Assembly (NCBI GenBank): GCA_028817685.1
Contig: JAPPPC010000742.1
Span: forward strand, 1-15,043
Direction of reading: 5' to 3'
Length of the DNA: 15,043 bases
From: Rhodospirillaceae bacterium
Lineage (GTDB): Bacteria > Pseudomonadota > Alphaproteobacteria > UBA8366 > GCA-2717185
The position numbers were made by a program, and so were the translations under genes. Position 1 is the stretch's first letter. Each line of letters opens with the position of its first letter. Below the pieces are notes generated by a model that was given only the letters and a program-made list of their open reading frames with translations, did not search any database and had not been told where the DNA came from. This document shows positions 1-6,529 of the stretch, one piece after another.

Positions 1-87
1 CGTTTCGCCAACCCCGCAAATGGCATATTTGCCCCTGAGGAATTTTTCCGTCGAAACGTCCGGTTCACTCACGCTCGATAAGGTCAT
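1..87 (-). CDS. Thiolase-like / acetyl-CoA acetyltransferase family protein, N-terminal fragment (runs off the left edge)
   Basis: Only 29 codons are inside the window, reading leftwards from an ATG at 87-85 and open to base 1. The residues after a variable leader read FLRGKYAICGVGET. This resembles the beginning of thiolase/SCP2-like proteins (acetyl-CoA acetyltransferases or 'lipid-transfer proteins'), whose first strand typically reads 'K.AIVGVGETE'. A strong GGAGGGAG ribosome binding site lies about 9 bases upstream (complement of roughly 97-104), supporting a real start. Such proteins condense or cleave acyl-CoA thioesters or bind their substrates in the cytoplasm; the catalytic cysteine would lie outside the window. 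It is divergent from the dioxygenase that starts at 218. The assignment rests on one short motif plus a good start signal, so another protein beginning with a similar Rossmann-like strand is possible. Confidence 0.55.
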   Translation of the reverse strand, partial: MTLSSVSEPDVSTEKFLRGKYAICGVGET

Positions 88-112
88 ATGGGTATGCTCC
101 CTCCCGTCGCCG

Positions 113-183
113 GCTTGCAGTCCAACCGCAAGCGTTGGAAAATCGTGTGGGTAAACGGAACGATGTTTGACCGTCCGCGTCAA
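113..183. promoter_or_regulatory. Divergent control region with interleaved inverted repeats
   Basis: The 130 bases between the divergent thiolase-like start (87) and the dioxygenase start (218) hold three inverted repeats. GCTTGC at 113-118 pairs with GCAAGC at 128-133. TCCAAC at 121-126 pairs with GTTGGA at 134-139 (7-base spacer). TTGAC at 167-171 pairs with GTCAA at 179-183 (7-base spacer). The first two interleave, so they cannot form as hairpins together; they more likely mark one or two operator sites. No matching regulator gene lies in the window. The regulatory role is inferred from symmetry and position only. Confidence 0.35.
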
Positions 184-217
184 GGGGCGCGGGGCGGGGA
201 ACCGCAAGGAGCGCAAC

Positions 218-1117
218 ATGTCCCTGGAAATCACCCCGACGGACGCAACGTTGGCTGCCACGGTGCGCGGCGTCGACCTGTCCGACCTGGATGATGCAAC
301 GTTCGGCAAGATCGAAGCGGCCTGGCACGAGTTCGGGGTTCTGATTTTCCCGCAACAGAATCTGAGCGACGAGGCACACCTCGCCTTCACCCGCCGCTTT
401 GGACCGCTGGAGCAAAGCATCCGGCGCAATCGTCCGACCGGCATTTCCAACCTCAGCAATGTGCAGGCGGATGGTACGGTGGCGCCGCCATCGAGCTTGC
501 AGGCGCGTTTTCTGGTCGGCAATACCTATTGGCACAGCGACAGCTCCTACAAACGGGTCGGGGCGAAAGCGTCGATCCTGGCGGCACATGTCGTACCCGA
601 CACGGGCGGTGAGACCGAGTGGGCCGATATGCGCGCAGCCTATGATGATCTGGACGATGACATGAAAGGCTGGCTGGAAGGTAAGGTCGGCGTTCATGAC
701 TATGCTTTCAGCCATACGCCCTTCGGCGGCAAGGAGATCCTGAACAAGGAAGAACTGGCGCACCTGGAGCCGGTTGAGCATCCCGTCATCCGTGTGCATC
801 CGGCAACGGGCCGCAAGAACCTGTTCGTCGGGCGGCATGCGAGCCATATCCTCGGCGAGGATCTCGAGGAGAGCCGGAAACTGCTCGCCGACCTAACGGA
901 ACAGGGCGCACAGCCGCCGCGAATCTATAAACACAAATGGGCTGTCGGCGACATCGTCATCTGGGACAATCGCTGTGTGCTGCACCGCGGGCATCGCTGG
1001 CCCGATGATCAACCGCGCACGATGGTGCGGACGACTGTTGCCGGTGACGATCCAACCAATGAATGGGTAATGGCGGGTGAAACGCGCGGCCCCGCGGTCA
1101 TTCAGGGTGAGTTTTGA
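218..1117 (+). CDS. TauD/TfdA-family Fe(II)/2-oxoglutarate-dependent dioxygenase
   Basis: A 299-residue cytoplasmic non-haem iron oxygenase that would couple oxidative decarboxylation of 2-oxoglutarate to hydroxylation or cleavage of a small substrate. The iron-binding triad is visible: H106 and D108 in the YWHSDSSY motif and H256 in WDNRCVLHRGHRW. A basic residue for 2-oxoglutarate follows (R271 in RTMVRTT; R267 is the alternative). The N-terminal LSDEAHLAFTRRFGPLE segment is typical of the TfdA/TauD group, and the length is normal. The start at 218 is chosen because AAGGAG lies at 206-211 at ideal spacing; an upstream in-frame start at 167 would add poorly conserved residues. Relatives act on taurine, 2,4-D, alkyl sulfates and other acids; the substrate cannot be read from the sequence. 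It is divergent from the thiolase-like gene, and its 3' end overlaps the opposing small gene by 16 bases. Confidence 0.9.
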   Translation: MSLEITPTDATLAATVRGVDLSDLDDATFGKIEAAWHEFGVLIFPQQNLSDEAHLAFTRRFGPLEQSIRRNRPTGISNLSNVQADGTVAPPSSLQARFLVGNTYWHSDSSYKRVGAKASILAAHVVPDTGGETEWADMRAAYDDLDDDMKGWLEGKVGVHDYAFSHTPFGGKEILNKEELAHLEPVEHPVIRVHPATGRKNLFVGRHASHILGEDLEESRKLLADLTEQGAQPPRIYKHKWAVGDIVIWDNRCVLHRGHRWPDDQPRTMVRTTVAGDDPTNEWVMAGETRGPAVIQGEF

Positions 1118-1434
1118 GCCCGGCCGATGACATGCTCACCCCAACGGGCTGCGCAGAAGACGATGAAGCCGGCCAGAAAGAGAAGGGCAGGGGAGAGCTC
1201 GTCGATCGCGGGCTCAGTCTTAACCTGAGAGATATCGTAGTTCGCCGCTGTTTTGCCGTTCCCCGCATCGCTGACAATCACGTCGAGATGCGCAAATTCG
1301 CTGAAGGACGCTGACAAATTTGAGCCCGCGATCGCTCCGGCGTGTTCGAAAGCCGATGGCACCGCGGACGCACTCGATACATTGCCAAACAGGCTGAACG
1401 AGAAAACAGTCAGAAGTAGCGGAAGAAATCTCAT
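1102..1434 (-). CDS. Small exported protein with signal peptide and C-terminal membrane segment, function unknown
   Basis: I do not recognise a family. The 110-residue product begins with a textbook signal peptide (MRFLPLLLTVFSFSLFGNV followed by an SSASA processing region). It has a polar, low-cysteine middle of about 60 residues. It ends with a hydrophobic stretch (PALLFLAGFIVFCAARW) and a short basic tail, a layout reminiscent of C-terminal sorting or anchor domains such as the PEP-CTERM type, but without a PEP motif. A weak AGGG lies about 7 bases upstream of the ATG at 1434. The stop lies inside the end of the opposing dioxygenase gene. The coherent signal-peptide-plus-anchor architecture is the main reason to accept it as real. 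It would be exported and anchored in the inner membrane or envelope. Confidence 0.5.
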   Translation of the reverse strand: MRFLPLLLTVFSFSLFGNVSSASAVPSAFEHAGAIAGSNLSASFSEFAHLDVIVSDAGNGKTAANYDISQVKTEPAIDELSPALLFLAGFIVFCAARWGEHVIGRAQNSP

Positions 1435-1502
1435 TCGAGGCCCTGATTGGTTGAGTGGCGGAGGATATCCAAGATGGGGAGAGTATTCAGTGCCGACCGG
1501 CT

Positions 1503-1542
1503 ATTGGCAGTGATCGCAATCACGCCAATTTAATTTTTCTTT
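1503..1542 (+). terminator. Hairpin plus T-rich tract; also a CRP/FNR-like GTGA-N6-TCAC palindrome
   Basis: An 11-bp stem is formed by 1503-1514 and 1519-1529 with one bulged A (1509) and a CGCA loop. It is followed by a T-rich run (TTAATTTTTCTTT), the layout of an intrinsic terminator for plus-strand transcription, for example readthrough from the dioxygenase. The inner part read on the minus strand is GTGATTGCGATCAC, which fits the GTGA-N6-TCAC half-site pattern of CRP/FNR-family regulators. The site lies 76 bases upstream of the small exported gene and about 155 bases upstream of the crotonase gene. The two readings are not exclusive and the sequence alone does not decide between them. Nothing else is evident in the 244-base gap at 1435-1678. 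Confidence 0.5.
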
Positions 1543-1678
1543 GTTTCCGCCAGATGTCCGGATTGTTTCAGTTGATCGCATATCCGAAGACGGGCGCTTC
1601 AACCGTCACGCCATCCGATATATCGTGCGGCTGAATATTTGAAAGAGGGTGCGGCAGCGGGTCGCAAGGGGAATGATG

Positions 1679-2461
1679 ATGAGCGGCTACGAACACATTC
1701 TGACCGAGGAAGAAAACGGCGTCGGTATCTTAACGATGAACCGGCCGGAAGTGCTGAACGCGATGAACCGGCAGTTGACGATCGAACTGCATGACGCATT
1801 GCAAAGTTACGCCGCCAACGACGACGTCGGTTGCATCGTCATCACCGGTTCGGGCGACCGGGCGTTCTCGGCCGGCGGCGATATCCACGAGCAGCGCGAG
1901 AACGATCGCAAATACACGCAGGAAGAGCTCGACGCGCACAATGAAAACTATCTGCATATCAGCTACGACATCGGCGCCTGTCCGAAGCCGACGATCGGCA
2001 TGATGAACGGGCTGGCCTATGGCGGGGCTGCCGTGTTGTCCTCCTCATTGGACATGCGGATCGGATGCGAGGATACCAAGTTCCGCTTCTTGGCAGCGGC
2101 CTATGGCCGTATCAACAGCACCTGGACATTGCCCAATCAGATCGGCTGGCCGATGGCGAAGGAATTGCTGTTCACCGCCCGTGTTGTCGAGGCGGAAGAG
2201 GCCTATCGGATCGGATTGCTGAACCATCTTGTGCCGCGGGCGGAATTACGGGCCAAGACGATGGAGATTGCTGGCATGATCGCCGGAAACCATCGCGAGT
2301 CCGTGAAGGGAATCAAGCAACTTCTGCTCGACGATATGGGGGGCTCCCTGAAGGACCATTGGGACAACGAGAAACATTTCACTCGTCATGTCCTGCGCGG
2401 TGCGAAGGCGGAGGACGCGTTTCCCGATTTCATCGCGCGCAAGGGTCGACCGGCTGAATGA
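1679..2461 (+). CDS. Enoyl-CoA hydratase/isomerase (crotonase) family protein lacking the classical catalytic glutamates
   Basis: A 260-residue crotonase-fold protein acting on an acyl-CoA thioester. The first oxyanion-hole segment AFSAGGD (residues 62-68) and the second GLAYGG (111-116) are intact, as is the GLLNHLVP segment. Aligned by eye to rat mitochondrial crotonase, the positions of Glu144 and Glu164 are V119 and A139, and the usual GGTQRL loop is replaced by an NQIGWPMAKELL-type segment. Simple syn-hydration of enoyl-CoA is therefore unlikely. Crotonase members that hydrolyse, decarboxylate or isomerise CoA thioesters use other residues. The start at 1679 (MSGYEH) sits 7 bases after AGGGG at 1667-1671; ATGs at 1673 and 1676 are alternatives. 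The stop overlaps the next gene as ATGA, indicating translational coupling with the acyltransferase and glycosyltransferase downstream. The family call is firm; the reaction is unknown. Confidence 0.9.
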   Translation: MSGYEHILTEEENGVGILTMNRPEVLNAMNRQLTIELHDALQSYAANDDVGCIVITGSGDRAFSAGGDIHEQRENDRKYTQEELDAHNENYLHISYDIGACPKPTIGMMNGLAYGGAAVLSSSLDMRIGCEDTKFRFLAAAYGRINSTWTLPNQIGWPMAKELLFTARVVEAEEAYRIGLLNHLVPRAELRAKTMEIAGMIAGNHRESVKGIKQLLLDDMGGSLKDHWDNEKHFTRHVLRGAKAEDAFPDFIARKGRPAE

Positions 2462-3144
2462 TCGTGACGCGGCCGGTCGTCATCCTGGGAGGGGCGAGCG
2501 GTGTGATCGTCGCGGAGGCGCTCTACGATTTGTCGCAGGCCGGCTGTGGGGTCGAATGCGGCGGCTATTTGAACGATGCGCTGCCAACCGGGACCTCGAT
2601 CGGCGATCAAAAGGTGTTGGGTCCGTTCGAAGCCTGGTCTGATCTCCCGGCCGAAACGTTGTTTATTTCGGTGCTGCACAAGGCAAAAGAAATGCCGCAG
2701 CGTATGGACCGGATCGAGAGGTTGGGCATTCCGGACAGCCGTTGGGCCATTGTCCGGCATCCCGCGGCGACGGTGGCGCGCGACACGCAAATCGGCCCTG
2801 GCAGTTATATCGGCCCCAATGCGGTCGTCATGCCGGGCACGGTGATCGGCCGTCATGTTGCGTTGCGCCCAGGATGCAGTGTGAGCCATGACAATGCGCT
2901 AGGGGATTTCGTCTTCGCCGGGCCGAACGTGACGCTAAACGGGAATTGCCGCGTTGGCGCGGGCGCTCACATCGCACCGAACGCTGCCATCCGGGAGGAA
3001 ACCGAGATCGGCGAACTCTCCGTGGTTGGGATGGGCAGCATCGTGCTGAACGATGTGCCGGCGCGGAGTATGGTCGCCGGCAACCCCGCACGGGTGATTG
3101 GGCGTTATGACGGCGCGGGCATGTGGGGGCCCATCGATGGCTGA
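2458..3144 (+). CDS. NeuD/PglD-like sugar O/N-acyltransferase (left-handed beta-helix)
   Basis: A 228-residue protein with the two-part architecture of the sialic acid O-acetyltransferase NeuD / UDP-amino-sugar acetyltransferase PglD family. An N-terminal Rossmann-like domain (VVILGGASGVIVAEALYDL, then KVLGPFEAW and LFISVLH) binds the substrate. A hexapeptide-repeat left-handed beta-helix from about residue 100 (IGPGSYIGPNAVVMPGTVIG and later turns) binds acyl-CoA. It ends with the diagnostic VPARSMVAGNPARVIG. The histidine matching the proposed PglD catalytic base (H125) is kept as H144 in SHDNALGD. The second histidine position (H134 in PglD) appears to be Phe in FVFAGP. It would transfer an acyl group from acyl-CoA to a hydroxyl or amine of a sugar or similar small molecule in the cytoplasm. 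Its start overlaps the crotonase stop (ATGA at 2458-2461) and its stop overlaps the GT41 start by 8 bases. Confidence 0.87.
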   Translation: MIVTRPVVILGGASGVIVAEALYDLSQAGCGVECGGYLNDALPTGTSIGDQKVLGPFEAWSDLPAETLFISVLHKAKEMPQRMDRIERLGIPDSRWAIVRHPAATVARDTQIGPGSYIGPNAVVMPGTVIGRHVALRPGCSVSHDNALGDFVFAGPNVTLNGNCRVGAGAHIAPNAAIREETEIGELSVVGMGSIVLNDVPARSMVAGNPARVIGRYDGAGMWGPIDG

Positions 3145-5005
3145 GCCGACTGCGCAGCCAACTACAAGCCTGACCGCATTCGAACACGCCGTTTACCGCG
3201 AAGAATATGCCCCGGCAATGCGGATGTTGATTCGAATGCTGGAGGCAATCGAACGGGGGGCCGATTTCCCCTCGGATGTTTCCGATGAGGCCGATGTCAC
3301 CGCGTATTGCACGCGGTTTGCCGCGGGGATTGCTACCTTGTTGGTCCAAGCCCCGGATCCCCTGATACTGCAGGCAGTGGACGGTTTGGCCTATCACAAC
3401 CGGCACATCACGGCGATTTTTCGCCTGTCCGGTTACGGCGATACGGGCTACCTGTACCGGCTTGCTCAAGGCGTTCGGCCGGACCGCATGGGCCAACCGG
3501 CCGTGGCGCGTGTTTTGTCGACGGCCAGTGTGGCATCGCCCGGCGAGACGAACTGGCCGGAACTGTTGCAAAAGGTTCCGGCCGCTGCGTCCTCCGCATA
3601 TCTCGCGCAATTTTCGCACCGTGCACCGCTGACCGAAGCGGCGGAGCAGCGCCGTGACGCGCTTCTGGAATTCGCCCCGCTGCTGGCGGGGTATGAGGTG
3701 CGGGATGGTCAGATACCCTTGCTGTGCCAGGCATGGATGTTCTGCAGCTATCTGACCAGCCCTGACCGCCACATGTTGAAGCGGACATTGAATGGATTGG
3801 TGGCGAATTGGCTTTCGCGCTCGGGAGTGAATCCCGTGCCTTGCCGTTCGGGCGAGCGTGACGCCGACAGGCCCACGTTGGTCGTCGTCGCCGATGTGTT
3901 GATGAGCTGGCATGCGATGTTCAAAACATACGCGCATTTTTTGAAGCAATTGCCGAACCGCTTCCGTCTGGTGCTGATCTGTTTGACAGGAAGAGTGGAC
4001 GAGGAAGCACGCCAGCTGTTCGACACAGTTCATGAAATTCCGGATACGCCGTCGGCGTTGCGCGAGATCGTCGCTCGGATCGGGGAGATTGGCCCCGACG
4101 TGCTGTACTACCCGAGCGTCGGCATGTCGGTTTTGACCGTACAGCTATGCAATCTGCGCTTGGCCCCAATGCAAATCGCGTCTGTTGGCCATCCGGCGAC
4201 AACCAATTCGCCGGAAATCGACTACATGGTGATGGGCCACACCTATTACAGCGAAGCAGCGGCTTACAGTGAGCGAATCCTGTTGCTGCAGAGTACCGGT
4301 GCCCTGTTCGAGCCGACGATAGGGGCGGCGTATCCGGAGCCTATGATTCGAGAGAAGCCGCATGTTCTTCGCATTGCGATTTCGAGCAGCGCGCCAAAGC
4401 TCAACGCTACCTTTCTGGCAGTGTGCCGCGCGATCGAGAGGTCGGTCGAGCATGCGATCGAGTTTCATGTGTTTCCAAATGAACAGGGGATCCGGCATCG
4501 CGATTGCGCCAGCCAAATTCAGAAGATGTTACCCCATGCGATCGTCCATGAGCGTACCGGGTATGCCGAATATCTCGCGCTGCTGAACCGCTGCGATATC
4601 CGGTTTGGGACCTTTCCATTTGGTGGTGCCAATACGACGATGGACGCTTATTTGCTCGGTATTCCGACGATCACATTGGCGGGTGCCGAGCCGCATAGCC
4701 GGACGGACGCGCGCTTTGTCGTGCTTTTCGAACTACCGGATTGGCTGGTGGCCGCCGAGTCATCGGAATTCATGAGCGCGGCCGCACGATTGATCCAGGA
4801 TGATGCGGAGCGAATCACTCTGTCGCGGCGCATTCTTGACGCGGATCCGTCCGCGGTATTGTTCGAGAAGGAGCAGTCTGCTTACCCCACCGATTTCGTC
4901 GATACTGTTTGGTGGGCTCACGCCAATCACGAAGGGATTCAACGGTCTGACCGACGCATATGGAGCCATGCCGATAGGCTGGTATTCCTCGAAGACAAAG
5001 GTTAG
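3137..5005 (+). CDS. HMW1C-like GT41 glycosyltransferase (cytoplasmic protein N-glycosyltransferase family)
   Basis: A 622-residue protein that aligns end to end with HMW1C/ApNGT, the soluble transferases that attach hexoses from UDP-sugars to Asn in N-X-S/T of adhesins. The N-terminal all-alpha domain is recognisable (AYCTRFAAGIATLL near residue 60; CSYLTSPDRHMLKRTLN near 200), followed by two GT-B Rossmann domains. Landmarks are GHPATT from residue 351 (H352), PKLN with K421, and FPFGGANTTMD with N499 and D503, matching ApNGT H272, K441, N521 and D525. AGAEPHSRTD and LFELPDWLVA also match. The position of ApNGT H277 is Asn here (N357), which may change catalysis or specificity. There are no TPR repeats, unlike SPINDLY/OGT relatives. 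The start at 3137 follows GGGGG at 3125-3129; an in-frame start at 3098 is less likely. No adhesin or flagellin partner is in the window, so the acceptor is unknown. Confidence 0.9.
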   Translation: MAEPTAQPTTSLTAFEHAVYREEYAPAMRMLIRMLEAIERGADFPSDVSDEADVTAYCTRFAAGIATLLVQAPDPLILQAVDGLAYHNRHITAIFRLSGYGDTGYLYRLAQGVRPDRMGQPAVARVLSTASVASPGETNWPELLQKVPAAASSAYLAQFSHRAPLTEAAEQRRDALLEFAPLLAGYEVRDGQIPLLCQAWMFCSYLTSPDRHMLKRTLNGLVANWLSRSGVNPVPCRSGERDADRPTLVVVADVLMSWHAMFKTYAHFLKQLPNRFRLVLICLTGRVDEEARQLFDTVHEIPDTPSALREIVARIGEIGPDVLYYPSVGMSVLTVQLCNLRLAPMQIASVGHPATTNSPEIDYMVMGHTYYSEAAAYSERILLLQSTGALFEPTIGAAYPEPMIREKPHVLRIAISSSAPKLNATFLAVCRAIERSVEHAIEFHVFPNEQGIRHRDCASQIQKMLPHAIVHERTGYAEYLALLNRCDIRFGTFPFGGANTTMDAYLLGIPTITLAGAEPHSRTDARFVVLFELPDWLVAAESSEFMSAAARLIQDDAERITLSRRILDADPSAVLFEKEQSAYPTDFVDTVWWAHANHEGIQRSDRRIWSHADRLVFLEDKG

Positions 5006-5120
5006 TTATCTGACCACCCTTTGAAAGGTGCGGGCTGATCCCTATCTTCAAGGGTATAACGGACTGTCAACTTCTTACCGCCAAACCTCTCCCGCCCCAC
5101 CGCTAGTCACCGGGTCCTGC

Positions 5121-5771
5121 ATGGACATTCCATTTGAGATTCAGTTTGACCTGACCACCTTCATGCAGGTCATTTTCATCGATTTAGTCCTGTCGGGCGA
5201 TAACGCCATCATCATCGGTATGGCGGCGGCCTCACTGCCGCCAGCCCTGCGGCAGAAGGCGATCGTCTGGGGGATTGCACTGGCGGTGATCCTGCGGATC
5301 GTCCTTGCAGCCTTGACCGTCTATTTGCTTTCCATCACCGGATTGAAGCTCGTTGGAGGCCTGCTCCTGTTCGTCGTCTGCTACCAGCTATGGAAAGACT
5401 TGCGATCGGATGGAGAAGAGGAGGCTGGATCGAACGACACTGTGGAAGATGCCGATGCAGAAGGTGCCGAGGAAGCCGGCCTTATGTCGCCGATGTTTCT
5501 TCGCGCTATGGCCACGATCATCGTCGCCGATGTTTCGATGTCGCTCGACAATGTTTTGGCTGTCGCCGGTGCGGCGAAGGACAATATCCAGATGCTGGTT
5601 TTTGGGCTGGTATTGTCCATCGTATTGATGGCTGTTGGCGCGAATGTCGTCGCAAGGCTTCTCAATCGCTATCAATGGATCGGCTATATCGGACTCGCCG
5701 TCATCGTCTGGGTCGCGGGCAAAATGACCTATATCGGGACGTTAGAGGTATACGACTATCTGCGTGCCTGA
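5121..5771 (+). CDS. TerC family integral membrane protein (YjbE type)
   Basis: A 216-residue inner-membrane protein with about seven predicted membrane segments in two related halves. Each half carries the acidic TerC signature inside a helix: LVLSGDN at 22-28 and VSMSLDNVLAVAGA at 138-151. A highly acidic cytoplasmic loop (about 96-119, rich in E and D) separates the halves. TerC-family proteins are linked to metal-ion export, notably manganese efflux during protein secretion, and to tellurite or pH stress; this short form matches the YjbE subgroup. The start at 5121 (MDIPFEI) is chosen because homology begins there. The ribosome binding site is weak, and an upstream GTG at 5028 would add an uncharacteristic leader. 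The 115-base leader has only small hairpins (such as CCCT/AGGG around 5041-5055) and no convincing Mn riboswitch. The next gene follows 50 bases later on the same strand. Confidence 0.88.
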   Translation: MDIPFEIQFDLTTFMQVIFIDLVLSGDNAIIIGMAAASLPPALRQKAIVWGIALAVILRIVLAALTVYLLSITGLKLVGGLLLFVVCYQLWKDLRSDGEEEAGSNDTVEDADAEGAEEAGLMSPMFLRAMATIIVADVSMSLDNVLAVAGAAKDNIQMLVFGLVLSIVLMAVGANVVARLLNRYQWIGYIGLAVIVWVAGKMTYIGTLEVYDYLRA

Positions 5772-5821
5772 TTGCCGCATGATCCACAGTGACAACGTCT
5801 AGCGACGAAGGGGAAGCAACT

Positions 5822-6526
5822 ATGGCGCGCTACGATACGGTAGAAGTGGGCGGCAAGCCGATGCGGATATGCATTGGTGTCCCGGAAGGCGACGGACCAC
5901 ATGCCTCGGTTGTCGTCATGTGCCACATCAGCGGACTCGATGCCTTTACCGAAGATCGTGTCGACCGGCTGGCGGCGTCAGGCTATGTGGCGGCGGCGCC
6001 GGATATCTTCCACTACCATGACTGGGTGGAAGAGCGCGAGGCGCGCCGGGCGACGTTGCAGGACAAGCGGGTATTGGCCGATATCGAAGCGACCCTTGCT
6101 CATATCGACGCAACCGAAGCCGTCGATCCTGACCGGACCGCGATCCTGGGCCATTGCATGGGGGGACGCACCGCGATGCTGGGCGCGGGGACGTTTGAAC
6201 GCTTCACCGCACTGGTTGACTATTATGGTGGTAACACGATGGTGTCCTGGGGCGAGGATCAAGGCCCGACACCCTTCGAACGGATCCCCAATATCAAAGC
6301 GTCGGTGATCGGGTTTTTCGGATTAGAAGACGCCAATCCGTCGCCCGCCGATGTCGATAAGACCGAGGCCGAGCTAAAGGAGCATGGCATCGCCTGCGAA
6401 TTTCATCGCTATGAGGGCGCCGACCATGCGTTTCAGAATTACACCAACCCGGCGCGCTACAATGAGGCTGCGGCCCTGGATTCCTGGGACCGTACGCTGC
6501 GCTTCCTCGCGCAAGAGCTCGGATAA
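5822..6526 (+). CDS. Dienelactone hydrolase family protein
   Basis: A 234-residue cytoplasmic alpha/beta hydrolase of the carboxymethylenebutenolidase (DLH) family. The Cys-Asp-His triad is complete: C112 in the nucleophile elbow GHCMGG, D170 in GLEDANPS and H202 in GADHAFQNY, with D and H essentially at the classical numbers (171 and 202). The DYYGG segment, another family mark, is present. DLH opens the lactone ring of dienelactones in chlorocatechol breakdown, but most genomic members act on other or unknown esters, and no catechol dioxygenase lies nearby. The start at 5822 sits 8 bases after AAGGGG (5808-5813); the upstream GTG at 5789 is less likely. It lies 50 bases after the TerC gene and may share its transcript. 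It converges on the truncated peptidase gene with only 3 bases between stops. Confidence 0.9.
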   Translation: MARYDTVEVGGKPMRICIGVPEGDGPHASVVVMCHISGLDAFTEDRVDRLAASGYVAAAPDIFHYHDWVEEREARRATLQDKRVLADIEATLAHIDATEAVDPDRTAILGHCMGGRTAMLGAGTFERFTALVDYYGGNTMVSWGEDQGPTPFERIPNIKASVIGFFGLEDANPSPADVDKTEAELKEHGIACEFHRYEGADHAFQNYTNPARYNEAAALDSWDRTLRFLAQELG

Positions 6527-6529
6527 ACG

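Noticed and set aside
65..847. 260-codon minus-strand open frame at the left side
   Set aside because: It lies antisense to the dioxygenase with its conserved iron motifs and has a composition typical of a shadow frame. The genuine minus-strand gene here is the short thiolase-like start at 87.
2828..4033. Long open frame of 401 codons on the minus strand opposite the acyltransferase and GT41 genes
   Set aside because: Its product is rich in Arg, His and Gln with no domain pattern, and it is the mirror of two well-supported genes on the plus strand, as expected in GC-rich DNA.
3137..5005. Annotation of the glycosyltransferase as an O-GlcNAc transferase/SPINDLY
   Set aside because: It belongs to the same GT41 family, but the TPR repeats are absent and the N-terminal all-alpha domain and GHPATT motif match HMW1C/NGT over the whole length.
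5006..5120. Possible yybP-ykoY manganese riboswitch upstream of the TerC-family gene
   Set aside because: TerC genes are common targets of this riboswitch, and the leader has a GTCAAC and small hairpins, but the conserved GGGGAGUAG-type core and matching order of elements are absent. A covariance-model scan for RF00080 would settle it; a significant hit would revive the idea.
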